Made by a program: the position numbers and the translations under genes. From positions 45,816-109,815 of the forward strand of contig CAYWVF010000008.1 in NCBI GenBank assembly GCA_964461815.1: 64,000 bases of DNA, in the 5' to 3' direction. This document shows positions 26,302 through 34,895 of this stretch, in pieces; positions within the stretch are counted from its first letter, which is position 1; every line of letters starts with the position of its first letter. Below the pieces are notes generated by a model. It saw only the letters and a list, made by a program, of their open reading frames with translations. It did no database searches and was not told the DNA's origin. The DNA comes from JAAZBA01 sp964461815. Lineage in GTDB: Bacteria > Bacillota > Clostridia > Oscillospirales > QAMX01.

Positions 26302-26814
26302 GTGGCTACTAATGGACGTGAGATTTCCGATACATATTCTCGCTGCACAGCACATAAAGGCTGCCGTATCGTCAGGCTGACGGACGAGCCTGAAATGAAG
26401 AGTGCGGCAGCGGAGTGGTTTCACGAGAAGTGGGGAATACCGGTGTCTGCATATCTCGACAGCATGGATGAGTGTTTGAAAAGCAGCTCTGCTGTTCCGC
26501 AGTGGTATATGGCATTAGACGACGGCAACAGGCTTATAGGCGGAATGGGCGTTATCGATAACGATTTCCACGACCGCAAGGAGCTGACACCGAATGTTTG
26601 TGCCGTATATGTGGAGGAGCAGTGGCGAGGTCAAAGGCTCGCAGGTAAAATACTCGATCATGTGTACTGTGATATGAAGACGAACGGCATAGATACTCTT
26701 TACCTTGTTACCGATCATGTCGGTCTTTACGAGCGGTACGGCTGGGAATTTCTCTGCATGGTGCAGGGTGACGGAGAGGATCACAAATCAAGGATGTATA
26801 TGAAGAAGCTGTAA
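26302..26814 (+). CDS. GNAT family N-acetyltransferase
   Basis: 170 residues. The acetyl-CoA-binding motif A is VCAVYVEEQWRGQRLAGKIL (QWRGQRLAG corresponds to R/QxxGxG/A). Motif B is LYLVTDHVGLYERYGWEF, which is typical of GNATs. Two in-frame GTG codons exist; 26302 is preferred because AGAAGAGG ends eight bases before it. Substrate unknown. Confidence 0.85.
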   Translation: MATNGREISDTYSRCTAHKGCRIVRLTDEPEMKSAAAEWFHEKWGIPVSAYLDSMDECLKSSSAVPQWYMALDDGNRLIGGMGVIDNDFHDRKELTPNVCAVYVEEQWRGQRLAGKILDHVYCDMKTNGIDTLYLVTDHVGLYERYGWEFLCMVQGDGEDHKSRMYMKKL

Positions 26815-26922
26815 GAGGATAAAGTATTCGGTGTGAAGCTCGACTTTGCACCTTTTTCGACGGTGCGTATGCTCGTTTTCAGTGAAAGCTGCTGCAAATT
26901 CCGAAGAAGGAGAGTCGAAATT

Positions 26923-27267
26923 ATGGGAAACGGGTTGTATATATTTATTATTCTTCTTATTATTATCGCATGTGAGCGGTTCAGAAGAAGAAAAAATGCG
27001 GCGATCATAAGTCGCCGCAGTAATCATAGAAATAAGGAGTGCAAAAGAATGAAAGGATTAGCTGAAAAATTTATCGGTAAGGAATGCCTGGTATATACCA
27101 TTACAAGTGATACCACAAGCATTAAGGGTACGATAACGGAGGTCACCGACAACGGTATTTTGGTTGAATATAACGGCAATATCCAGGCTGTAAATCTCGA
27201 ATACGTAACACGCATTCAGGAGTGGCCGAAAAATTCAAAGGGAAAGAAGAAGTCTATCCTTGCTTAA
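26923..27267 (+). CDS. DUF6897-like small protein with N-terminal membrane anchor; second start at 27049
   Basis: From ATG 26923 (AAGGAG ten bases upstream) a 114-residue product starts with a single hydrophobic helix (about 5-17) and an Arg/Lys/His-rich linker. A 72-residue SH3/Sm-like module beginning MKGLAEKFIGKECLVYTI follows. An in-frame ATG at 27049 with its own strong AAGGAG nine bases upstream would yield only the soluble module, which resembles the small DUF6897 proteins. Either a membrane and a soluble form are both made, or the upstream part is a separate small ORF that fused. Its stop is four bases from the convergent MATE gene. Confidence 0.6.
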   Translation: MGNGLYIFIILLIIIACERFRRRKNAAIISRRSNHRNKECKRMKGLAEKFIGKECLVYTITSDTTSIKGTITEVTDNGILVEYNGNIQAVNLEYVTRIQEWPKNSKGKKKSILA

Positions 27268-27271
27268 TGTC

Positions 27272-28645
27272 TTAGCCCTTACTTGGCAGATTTTGCCTTG
27301 CTTTTTTCAGCCAATTGCCCTTGAAATAGTAGACTGAGAATGCGATAACGTTTACGAGCCATGAAGCAGGGTAGCAGCAGGTGATGACGTGGATATTGTC
27401 TATCAAAGGAACTAAGACGAAGAGATAGACGATCCTAAATATGCACAGCGTTACGATCGAGATCATCATCGGAGGAGTCGAGACGCCTGCACCGCGTATA
27501 CTGCCCGACATGGCTTCGGCGATAGCAAGAATAAAATACAGTGATGCGAATATTTTTACGAAGTCGCCGCCGTACGATATGACAGCAGGATCACTGCTCA
27601 GAAGTGAGATGAGCGGCTCGGAGAAGATCGCAGCGACGATACCGAATACAAAGGTCATCGATGCGCTGAGAAGTATACATGTCCTTGAGCCTTTTTTCAC
27701 TCTGTCGAGATTTCCGGAGCCTATGTTTTGCCCGACGAAGGTCGTTACTGTAAGTGCGAGAGCGCTTATCGGCATGTAGATGAATGCATCTATTTTCGCA
27801 GCGGCGGCAAAGCCTGCCATTATGGTAGAGCCCTCCGCATTTACGAATGACTGAACTATAACGCTGGACAGGTTCATTATCGCAGACTGCATACCTGCCG
27901 GAATGCCGATACGGATTATTTCCTTGAATTGCTGAGTGTCGATACCTATGCTTTTTATAACGAGACGGTAGACATCCTTTGTGCGTATGAGTCTTGCCAT
28001 GACAAGCACAGCGGATATAGCCTGGGCAATGATTGTAGCCAATGCGGCACCGTTTATGCCCATATCAAATACCATGACGAATAAAAGGTCAAGCACGATA
28101 TTCGTCACAGCGGAGGCTGCAAGATAATACAGCGGACGCTGTGAATCGCCGACTGCACGAAGTATGCCGCTGCCGATGTTGTAGAGCGTTGTAAAGAGCA
28201 TACCTGCAAAAATAATACGCAGATAAGCTACTGCTGCATCAAATACATCCGAGGGAGTTTTTGTAAGCGTGAGTATTTGCGGAGCGAAGATGATGCCGAC
28301 AACACCGAGCACTATTCCTATGATTATCGCCACTGCGAAAGAGGTATGTACCGCCTTATGCAGTCTGTCGTTGTCACGTGCGCCGTATGCCTGCGAGACT
28401 ACGACTCCGGCACCTGTGCTCACTCCGACAAAAAAGCCGATAAACAGGTTTGTGATCTGTCCTGTAGAGCCGACAGCCGCCAAAGCTATCTTACCCAGAT
28501 ACTGTCCTACGATTATCGAGTCGATAGTGTTGTACAGCTGCTGCAAAAGATTTGTAAGCAGAATAGGAATGGCAAACAGAAGCACTTTTTTCCATATAAC
28601 GCCCTCTGTCATGTCGACTTTAGCTGATCTTGCGGATGCACTCAT
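27272..28645 (-). CDS. MATE family efflux transporter
   Basis: 457-residue, 12-helix antiporter of the MATE/DinF superfamily (GVIWKKVLLFAIPILLTNLL at the start; internal repeat with PVGGSTG-like GSTGQITNLFIGF and GIPAGMQSAIMNLSSVIVQ). It probably exports cationic drugs or metabolites using Na+ or H+. ATG 28645 has AGAGG about ten bases upstream. A 15-bp inverted repeat brackets its promoter -10, suggesting specific repression. Confidence 0.93.
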   Translation of the reverse strand: MSASARSAKVDMTEGVIWKKVLLFAIPILLTNLLQQLYNTIDSIIVGQYLGKIALAAVGSTGQITNLFIGFFVGVSTGAGVVVSQAYGARDNDRLHKAVHTSFAVAIIIGIVLGVVGIIFAPQILTLTKTPSDVFDAAVAYLRIIFAGMLFTTLYNIGSGILRAVGDSQRPLYYLAASAVTNIVLDLLFVMVFDMGINGAALATIIAQAISAVLVMARLIRTKDVYRLVIKSIGIDTQQFKEIIRIGIPAGMQSAIMNLSSVIVQSFVNAEGSTIMAGFAAAAKIDAFIYMPISALALTVTTFVGQNIGSGNLDRVKKGSRTCILLSASMTFVFGIVAAIFSEPLISLLSSDPAVISYGGDFVKIFASLYFILAIAEAMSGSIRGAGVSTPPMMISIVTLCIFRIVYLFVLVPLIDNIHVITCCYPASWLVNVIAFSVYYFKGNWLKKARQNLPSKG

Positions 28646-28660
28646 GCGGCTTCAACCTCT

Positions 28661-28704
28661 TTCACATTAATATGTACTTTGATTATAGCACATATTAATG
28701 TGAA
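28661..28704 (-). promoter_or_regulatory. Operator-like 15-bp inverted repeat at the MATE promoter
   Basis: TTCACATTAATATGT (28661-28675) and its exact complement (28690-28704) are separated by 14 bases. The -10 of the MATE promoter lies within this spacer. Centre-to-centre distance of the arms is 29 bp. A position and symmetry suited to a repressor; which regulator binds is unknown. Confidence 0.65.
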
Positions 28705-28711
28705 AATGCAA
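28682..28711 (-). promoter_or_regulatory. MATE transporter promoter
   Basis: Minus strand TTGCAT (28711-28706), 18-base spacer ending TGC, TATAAT (28687-28682); extended -10. Overlaps the inverted repeat above. Confidence 0.68.
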
Positions 28712-28739
28712 TATTCAGCCTAAAAAATATACTTTTCTC

Positions 28740-30509
28740 TTACTTCCAATCCGTATAACCGTATTTGGAGAGCACATCGAAAAGAGGCTCGAGCTTATTA
28801 AACATGTCGATAAGCTCCTCATCCTTTTCATGGTGAAGCTCAAGTGCTGTGCGTACAGAGATCTCCCATAAATTACGTTTTCCGTCTGCCCAGAACAGAG
28901 GTGTATAATGATCTGTTCTCAGGGCAGCTTCTTTTCTTATTTCGGGATGTGTTGCAAAATTCAGCGGCCCTTTGACGATACGAACGGGAATGCGCTCGCC
29001 ACCGTTTGCTTTGACCGACTCGGGCATATCGTACTTTTCCTCGATCACAGCCGACTCGGGAATATATGTTTCACATATTCTCGTGAGCGAAGCAAGAGAA
29101 CGGATGAGTGATTCCTTTAGCAGAGCATGTCTCTTTTCGAAGTCGTATTTTTCATTTTTAAATATCTCATGAAGCTTTTTTTCAAGTATGCTGCATATCT
29201 CCATGTCGGTATCGGCAAGCATGTACAGCACATCGCCTACGATCATGCCGTTTCTCTTGAGTATGTCAGGCTCGATGCAGTCGGGTGTGTCCATAGATGA
29301 GTGGTAGCTCAGAGCGGGATAGTTTCCGAATGAGACTGACGGAGTGTCAAGTATAGGATCGCTTATCACATTATCGGATCCGGGCCAGAACGGTCTGGTG
29401 GATACAAAGTGAGATGTGCTTGCATAGTCATCGTAACGCTCATTTGCTGTAAGCATTGCGGCATCCATATATGATCTGTTTGCGAGAGGTGCAAGACACA
29501 CGTCCATATGTGTACGGTCTACCGTCTCATTGCCTACCATATCAGCTACGCACAGGCAAAGTCTTTTGCGGTCGGGATAGTAATAAGTATATCCGATAGA
29601 GCCGTCATATTCAGGGCCGAGTATGAATCTGATGGTGTGCTTCGGACGTGGGAGCAAACCTTTCTTTATTGCATCGGTAAGACAGCAGCCCAGCTCAAGC
29701 AGTGCTGATGCACCCGATGCATTGTCATTTGCACCTGGCTCGTCGAGATGAGCATATGCACATACCTCGGGAAGTGACGGGTCTGTACCGAGGATAGCAC
29801 CTGAGATCACGTATAATGAACCTTCGGCAGGGCCAGCATCTACCTCGGCGCAGAGAGTTACGCTGCCCGACTTCGCCATTTCTCTGAGTCTGTCGCCCTG
29901 CTCCGGCGCAAGGCTGAAGCCGAACAGACTGTGCTTACCCTGTGAAAGGCAGTCCCAGCGGTGAATACCACGCACATCCTCACGTGAATCTCTTACTCCG
30001 GGGAAAAGAGGGAAGAAATCGGTAAGTATTCCGACAGCCTCGGCTCTTACCGCAAGGTCTACGAACCCGGCCGACGGCTTGCTTACAAGCAGCAGCTTGC
30101 CCTTTAACGAGCCATCCTCGGGTACTGCTGCGGCATCGTCTACGACTGCGACCTCGGCTACGATACCGCCGACAGGCGTGGCATTACTGTACATGCAGAG
30201 TGAGCATGGCGTAGTCTCGTAATCTGCAAGCACCTCACCGTCGGGGAATTTCAATGTTGCACTGCGTGCATTCCACGCAGAGGGAACCTGCCAGTCGTTG
30301 TAAACCGCTACACCGTCGGCTACGAGCGGCTTGTGCTCTACCTGCTCAAGTCCGGCTGCGATCATTTGCTGTTCGCAGTAAACAGCATTCTCCTTATATT
30401 TATCGTAGGATATCCACTTTTCAAGTGAATGGATTTTACAAAGACGTTCAAAGCAGCGATCACGGTCGAATACACTGTCAAGGATCGAATAGAATTTTTT
30501 GTTATTCAT
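28740..30509 (-). CDS. M28 family zinc peptidase/aminopeptidase-like with PA-type insert
   Basis: 589 residues, no signal peptide. A middle region (about 95-235) resembles a protease-associated/DUF4910-type domain. The M28 metal site follows: AHLDEPGANDNASGASALLEL supplies His and the bridging Asp (DN), LGPEYDG the catalytic/ligand Glu, and LSYHSSMDTPD the last His. Homologues are often called DUF4910 or aminopeptidase proteins. ATG 30509 with AAGGAG seven bases upstream is chosen over an ATG 16 codons earlier. Likely a cytoplasmic peptidase or amidase; substrate unknown. Confidence 0.82.
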   Translation of the reverse strand: MNNKKFYSILDSVFDRDRCFERLCKIHSLEKWISYDKYKENAVYCEQQMIAAGLEQVEHKPLVADGVAVYNDWQVPSAWNARSATLKFPDGEVLADYETTPCSLCMYSNATPVGGIVAEVAVVDDAAAVPEDGSLKGKLLLVSKPSAGFVDLAVRAEAVGILTDFFPLFPGVRDSREDVRGIHRWDCLSQGKHSLFGFSLAPEQGDRLREMAKSGSVTLCAEVDAGPAEGSLYVISGAILGTDPSLPEVCAYAHLDEPGANDNASGASALLELGCCLTDAIKKGLLPRPKHTIRFILGPEYDGSIGYTYYYPDRKRLCLCVADMVGNETVDRTHMDVCLAPLANRSYMDAAMLTANERYDDYASTSHFVSTRPFWPGSDNVISDPILDTPSVSFGNYPALSYHSSMDTPDCIEPDILKRNGMIVGDVLYMLADTDMEICSILEKKLHEIFKNEKYDFEKRHALLKESLIRSLASLTRICETYIPESAVIEEKYDMPESVKANGGERIPVRIVKGPLNFATHPEIRKEAALRTDHYTPLFWADGKRNLWEISVRTALELHHEKDEELIDMFNKLEPLFDVLSKYGYTDWK

Positions 30510-30635
30510 ATGAATGCTCCTTTTCGATATAAATATAGTTTGATTATAATGTAACACAGTAAAAATGTCAATAATAAATATGCTTCTCTAAATTATGAAA
30601 AAAGTATAAATAATTGATTCGGACAGTACAATGTA

Positions 30636-30664
30636 TTGAAAAAAGTATATTTATATGGTATACT
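30636..30664 (+). promoter_or_regulatory. Promoter of dtxR-type regulator and alkD-like gene
   Basis: TTGAAA (30636-30641), 17 bases ending TGG, TATACT (30659-30664). About 40 bases of leader precede the regulator. Confidence 0.72.
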
Positions 30665-30708
30665 AAATATAATATGGAAGCAGAGCCGAAAAGGGGGATC
30701 GAAGCGAC

Positions 30709-31071
30709 ATGCACTTGCAGGAATCAGGTGAGATGTACCTTGAGACGATATATGTTTTATCAAAGGAAAATGCATCGGTAAGGTCTATCGATGTGTGTGA
30801 GTATATGGGATATTCGAAGCCGAGTGTCAGCCGTGCGGTAGGACTTCTCAAGAACGGAGGCTATATAAACGTTGACGGAGACGGTCATATCACGTTGACC
30901 GAGGCAGGAGAGGATGTCGCATATAAGATATATGAGAGACATACTGTGCTTACGGAGTTCCTTGTAAAGCTTGGGGTAGACAAAACGGTAGCGGCAGAGG
31001 ATGCATGTAAGATAGAGCATAATATAAGCGATGAATCCTTTGATGCGATAAGACGCTTTGCAGGGATATAG
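30709..31071 (+). CDS. DtxR family metal-dependent repressor, iron-type ligands
   Basis: 120-residue winged-helix regulator with HTH around residues 24-50 (RSIDVCEYMGYSKPSVSRAV) and the dimer/metal domain behind it; no SH3 domain. Ligand positions follow DtxR rather than MntR. The MntR Asp8 position is Met (SGEMYLETIY, as in DtxR Met10), and the helix ACKIEHNIS carries the Cys, Glu, His set seen in DtxR. I therefore infer Fe(II) sensing. Co-transcribed with the AlkD-like gene four bases downstream; no iron transporter is adjacent. Confidence 0.88.
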   Translation: MHLQESGEMYLETIYVLSKENASVRSIDVCEYMGYSKPSVSRAVGLLKNGGYINVDGDGHITLTEAGEDVAYKIYERHTVLTEFLVKLGVDKTVAAEDACKIEHNISDESFDAIRRFAGI

Positions 31072-31075
31072 GATA

Positions 31076-31777
31076 ATGCTTACAGAGGACAGAAACATCG
31101 CTGAGCAGGTTCAAAAAGCACTTTTTGAGCTTCGGGACATAAAATATAAGGAATTTCACTCAAAGCTGATACCGAATATTGAGCCTGACAGGGTGATAGG
31201 AGTCAGAACACCGCAGCTTCGCAAATTGGCACGTGAGCTTGCAGGAGGTGACACTGCAAAGCATTTCATAAAGCTCCTTCCGCATGAATATTACGAGGAA
31301 AATAATCTGCACGGTGCGATAATATCGTTATTTAAGGAGTATGACAGAGCGGTCGTAGCCGTGAATGACTTCCTGCCGTATGTGGATAACTGGGCAACGT
31401 GCGACATGCTTTCACCTAAGGTGTTCAAAAAGCACACGTCGGAGCTTATCGGTCGGATCGAGGAGTGGCTCGGCTCGGAGCATGAATATACGGTGCGGTT
31501 TGGGATAAAAATGCTCATGGAGCTGTATCTTGACGAGAAATTTGATACGACATATTCCGATATGGTCGCAGCTGTGAGACGAGATGAATATTATATCAAA
31601 ATGATGGCCGCATGGTATTTTGCGACAGCCCTTGCAAAGCAGTATGACTGCGCTGTTAAGTATATAGAGCAGCGTAGACTTGACGCATGGACTCACAATA
31701 AGTCGATACAGAAAGCTATAGAGAGCTACAGAGTCACGGATGAGCATAAGAAGTATCTGCGAACGCTGAAAGTATAA
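31076..31777 (+). CDS. AlkD-like DNA alkylation repair protein
   Basis: 233-residue all-helical HEAT-like protein of the AlkD/AlkC superfamily, which excises alkylated bases. Family features include GVRTPQLRKLARELA, the DNWATCDMLSPK motif (the AlkD Trp-Asp region) and YIKMMAAWYFA, then NKSIQKAIESYRV. Start ATG 31076, four bases after the regulator stop. Pairing with an iron-type regulator hints at oxidative or metal stress, by inference only. Confidence 0.87.
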   Translation: MLTEDRNIAEQVQKALFELRDIKYKEFHSKLIPNIEPDRVIGVRTPQLRKLARELAGGDTAKHFIKLLPHEYYEENNLHGAIISLFKEYDRAVVAVNDFLPYVDNWATCDMLSPKVFKKHTSELIGRIEEWLGSEHEYTVRFGIKMLMELYLDEKFDTTYSDMVAAVRRDEYYIKMMAAWYFATALAKQYDCAVKYIEQRRLDAWTHNKSIQKAIESYRVTDEHKKYLRTLKV

Positions 31778-31781
31778 AATC

Positions 31782-31811
31782 AAGCCGGCATTATGCCGGC
31801 TTTTGCTTTTA
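31782..31811. terminator. Bidirectional terminator between alkD-like and PHP genes
   Basis: 9-bp stem AAGCCGGCA / TGCCGGCTT with a 3-base loop (31782-31802), then TTTTGCTTTT on the plus strand; the PHP gene converges from the right and ends at 31809, inside this element. Confidence 0.85.
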
Positions 31812-32627
31812 CAGTGCTACGGCGGTAAAGCCGCTGTCGGTGAGGATGTATCTCTCTTTAAAGCCGCACGATCTCAGAAGCTCGGCGGCATCGTCAAAGC
31901 CGCAGTCAAGGTAATTCTTGTTGTGGCAGTCGGAGCTTATTATTGCACCGAAGCCGAGCCTGCGAAGCTCCTTTAGAATAAACGGATCGGGGTAGGGCGT
32001 TGTACGGTAGCCTCGTGCGATAGCACCTGTATTCACCTCGAAAAGCGGGATCTTACCAACCAAAGCCTCCGCAGCCTCTATTGCAGCACTTTTGTATTCC
32101 TTTGATTCCGTATCAAAGAGCATTTCACGCTCGGAGTGCTTTGTTACAAGGTCAAAATGACCGATAATATCGAATTTACCGTACCTCGGCAGCATTGCAA
32201 GCGTGCTGTAGTATTTCTTTGCGTATGCAAGACCATCGCCGCCGAAATACTTGTTTATGATATTTCTTATATCGTCGGGATTTCGCAGATCCATGCCCAC
32301 GAATTCACCGTTTGACATGAGATAGTGTACAGAGCCGATGATATAATCATATCCGCTGAGATCTACTATCGAATACATATCGAATTCAAGTCCGCAGAAC
32401 AGCTTTATACGATCCTCGTACTTTTTCTTAAGTGAAGCTATCTCTTTTTTGTAAAGCTCGGTGCGCTCGATAGTCATGGAACGTCCCTTTGAGAAAAACA
32501 TGTACGAATGCCCTGAAAAGCCGAGCGATTCAAAGCTCTTATCTATAGCGGCGAGCACGATATCCTCAGGGTCGTCAGCTCCGTCGCAGTATGTGGAATG
32601 AAGATGCAGATTTTGCAGGTGATCCAT
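31809..32627 (-). CDS. PHP domain phosphatase, HisJ/HisK-type histidinol-phosphatase family
   Basis: 272-residue PHP-fold metallophosphatase. Metal ligands: N-terminal HLHSTYCDG, GFSGHS, GLEFD, SVHY, IGHFDLV and ISSDCHN; this full set is typical of the HisJ-like family. It may dephosphorylate L-histidinol phosphate, but no other his gene is present, so another sugar or nucleotide phosphate is possible. Monocistronic with its own promoter. Confidence 0.88.
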   Translation of the reverse strand: MDHLQNLHLHSTYCDGADDPEDIVLAAIDKSFESLGFSGHSYMFFSKGRSMTIERTELYKKEIASLKKKYEDRIKLFCGLEFDMYSIVDLSGYDYIIGSVHYLMSNGEFVGMDLRNPDDIRNIINKYFGGDGLAYAKKYYSTLAMLPRYGKFDIIGHFDLVTKHSEREMLFDTESKEYKSAAIEAAEALVGKIPLFEVNTGAIARGYRTTPYPDPFILKELRRLGFGAIISSDCHNKNYLDCGFDDAAELLRSCGFKERYILTDSGFTAVAL

Positions 32628-32671
32628 AATATACCTCTTTTTTGCAAGTGATTTGCGAATTGCATGAGCAT

Positions 32672-32700
32672 ATTATACCGCATATGCGAGAAAAAGACAA
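32672..32700 (-). promoter_or_regulatory. Promoter of the PHP phosphatase gene
   Basis: Minus strand TTGTCT (32700-32695), 17 bases, TATAAT (32677-32672). Confidence 0.65.
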
Positions 32701-32709
32701 TAAGAAAAT

Positions 32710-32733
32710 ACGGAGTGCGAAATAGCACTCCGT
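32710..32733 (-). terminator. thrS terminator
   Basis: 9-bp stem ACGGAGTGC / GCACTCCGT with a 6-base loop immediately after the thrS stop, followed by ATTTTCTT in the direction of thrS transcription. Confidence 0.85.
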
Positions 32734-32739
32734 GAGCTG

Positions 32740-34503
32740 TTATACTCTGTTCTTTATTTCCGAGGACAGCCGCTGTGTAAAATCGCTCAATGGCATTACG
32801 TCTGTTTTTGCATCGTCACGACTGCGTACTGATACCGTATCTGTTTCGACTTCCTTGTCACCTATAATGAGCATATACGGTATGCGCTCGATATATTGAG
32901 CCTCGCGGATCATGTAGCCCATTTTTTCATTTCTTTCATCTATCTCGCATCTTATCCCATTGCTGCGTAAGTTGTCGTATACCTTATGTGCGTATTCGGC
33001 ACTCTTTTGTGATACTACAAGTACCTTTGCCTGTACAGGTGACAGCCACACGGGGAATTTACCTGCATAATGCTCTGTCAGTACACCGATAAACCGTTCG
33101 ACAGAGCCGAAGCATGTGCGATGTATCATTATCGGACGCTGCCTTTGATCGTTTTCATCAACATAGCTCAGATCGAAATTCTGCGGCATCTGCATATCGA
33201 GCTGGATCGTAGCACATTGCCATGTACGCCCGATGCTGTCACGCAGGTGAAAATCTATCTTAGGACCGTAGAAAGCACCGTCACCCTCGTTTATTTTATA
33301 TTGCATACCGAGACTTTCGAGCGCATAGCGTAAGCCGTTCGTTGCCGTTTCCCAGTCCTCATCACTGCCCATGCTGTTTTCGGGTCTTGTAGACAGCTCA
33401 ACGAAATAATCAAAGCCGAATTTCCTGTATATCTCATCAATAAGACGTATAACACCTGTGATCTCCGACGGTATCTGCTCCTTTGTCATGAATATGTGTG
33501 CATCATCCTGAGTAAAGCAGCGCACTCTGAAAAGACCGTGAAGTGTACCTCGCAGCTCCATACGATGCACTTGCCCAAGCTCAGCCATACGCAGAGGAAG
33601 ATCACGATAGCTTCTCGGCTTATTCTTGTACACCAGTACACCGCCGGGACAGTTCATCGGCTTGATGCAGTGCTCCTCACCATCGATAGTCGTCATATAC
33701 ATGTTGTCCTTGTAGTGCTCCCAGTGACCGCTTGTTTCCCATAGACTGCGGTTGAGGATAGCAGGTGTCGATATTTCCGAGTAATTGTTTTTTACGTGCA
33801 GCTCACGCCAGTAATCGATCAACGTATTTTTTATTATCATGCCTTTGGGAAGCATAAATGGCATACCGACGCCTTCATTTGCAAGCATGAACAGCTCCAT
33901 TTCACGTCCGAGCTTTCTGTGATCTCGCTTCGCTGCTTCCTCCATGAGCTTAAGGTATGAGTCAAGATCAGACTGCGACGGGAAAGCTGTGCCGTAGATC
34001 CTTGTGAGCATTTTGTTTTCGGAATTGTTTTTCCAGTATGCACCCGAAATGCCTGTAAGCTTGAACGATTTTAGCGCCTTTGTGTAGGTGATGTGAGGCC
34101 CTCGGCACATATCGATATATTCACCCTGACGATAGAAGCTTATATCCTCTCCGTCGGGCAGATCGTCGATATGCTCCAGCTTGTACGGCTCGTTTCGCTC
34201 CTTCATAAGCTGCACAGCCTCATTTTTGGGCAGCTTAAATGGCTTGACGGGCAAATTTTCCTTGACGATCCTCTTCATTTCGTCTTCGATCCTCGGGAAA
34301 TCTGCTTCCGTGAGCTTTTTATCTCCGAAGTCTATGTCGTAGTAAAAGCCTTTTTCCGTAGCCGGGCCATATGCAAAGGCTGCGTCCGGGTATAATCTTC
34401 CTATGGCTTGCGCCATGATGTGTGCCGCACTGTGGCGCAGCACCTCCAGCTCTTCGGAACCCTCACAGATGTTGATGCTTCCGTCGTTGCAGATCACTTT
34501 CAT
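32740..34503 (-). CDS. thrS: Threonyl-tRNA synthetase lacking the TGS domain
   Basis: Class II synthetase charging tRNA-Thr. The 587-residue protein begins almost directly with the editing domain: HSAAH at about 25-29 and DMCRGPH at about 131-137 (the HxxxH and CxxxH zinc-like editing motifs). The usual 60-residue N-terminal TGS domain is missing. The catalytic core has CIKPMNCPGG, the class II arginine motifs (RMAELGQVHR, FRVRCFTQDD) and HRTCFGSVERFIG; the anticodon-binding domain follows. Expression is under the T-box leader upstream. Confidence 0.97.
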   Translation of the reverse strand: MKVICNDGSINICEGSEELEVLRHSAAHIMAQAIGRLYPDAAFAYGPATEKGFYYDIDFGDKKLTEADFPRIEDEMKRIVKENLPVKPFKLPKNEAVQLMKERNEPYKLEHIDDLPDGEDISFYRQGEYIDMCRGPHITYTKALKSFKLTGISGAYWKNNSENKMLTRIYGTAFPSQSDLDSYLKLMEEAAKRDHRKLGREMELFMLANEGVGMPFMLPKGMIIKNTLIDYWRELHVKNNYSEISTPAILNRSLWETSGHWEHYKDNMYMTTIDGEEHCIKPMNCPGGVLVYKNKPRSYRDLPLRMAELGQVHRMELRGTLHGLFRVRCFTQDDAHIFMTKEQIPSEITGVIRLIDEIYRKFGFDYFVELSTRPENSMGSDEDWETATNGLRYALESLGMQYKINEGDGAFYGPKIDFHLRDSIGRTWQCATIQLDMQMPQNFDLSYVDENDQRQRPIMIHRTCFGSVERFIGVLTEHYAGKFPVWLSPVQAKVLVVSQKSAEYAHKVYDNLRSNGIRCEIDERNEKMGYMIREAQYIERIPYMLIIGDKEVETDTVSVRSRDDAKTDVMPLSDFTQRLSSEIKNRV

Positions 34504-34539
34504 TGTCTACACTCTCCTATTCAAAAATATTATTGAATA

Positions 34540-34860
34540 AGAAAAGAACCCTTGATAAGCATAGTATTACTATACTTATCAAGGGTGCAATTGTTTGAAA
34601 ATATAATTTCAAACTCGGAATTTGAAATTATAACAAACTCCGAGACAGGAAAAGCACGGTTCCACCTTGATTTTCACTCATCGGATTCCAATAAATCCTA
34701 TTCTTTAACGCAGACGTACGGCATTGCTTACTCTGCTTTCGGCAATGCAGCTCAGGAGCGGTCTTCACTTTTGTTATACATAGGAGACTTCCACCGAGTA
34801 TCTCCCTCTCTGGCTGCTTCACAAAAGCTACTCTTTCCTTCATAGCTTTTCTTATTCAAT
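34540..34860 (-). promoter_or_regulatory. T-box leader of thrS (specifier ACC, Thr)
   Basis: The canonical T-box bulge sequence GGTGGAACCGTGCT sits at 34666-34653 (minus). Stem I elements are visible: CAGAGAGGGAGA and GGTGGAAG. The specifier loop reads GAAG-ACC-GCTCCTGAG, giving specifier ACC at 34762-34760, a Thr codon. The terminator is a 12-bp stem extended by an inner ATAGT/ACTAT pair (34548-34586) followed by TCTTTTCTTATT. The antiterminator pairs ATCAAGG (34671-34665) with CCTTGAT (34584-34578), which also forms the terminator's 5' arm, so the two folds exclude one another. Confidence 0.95.
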
Positions 34861-34866
34861 ACTGTC

Positions 34867-34895
34867 AGTATATCATATATCACTTTTGATGTCAA
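34867..34895 (-). promoter_or_regulatory. thrS promoter inside the NUDIX 3' end
   Basis: Consensus TTGACA (34895-34890, minus), 17 bases ending TGA, TATACT (34872-34867). The -35 and spacer lie in the last codons and stop of the NUDIX gene. Confidence 0.8.

Noticed and set aside
34504..34872. Possible small coding gene in the 369-base gap upstream of thrS
   Set aside because: The whole stretch is accounted for by the T-box leader, its terminator and promoter.
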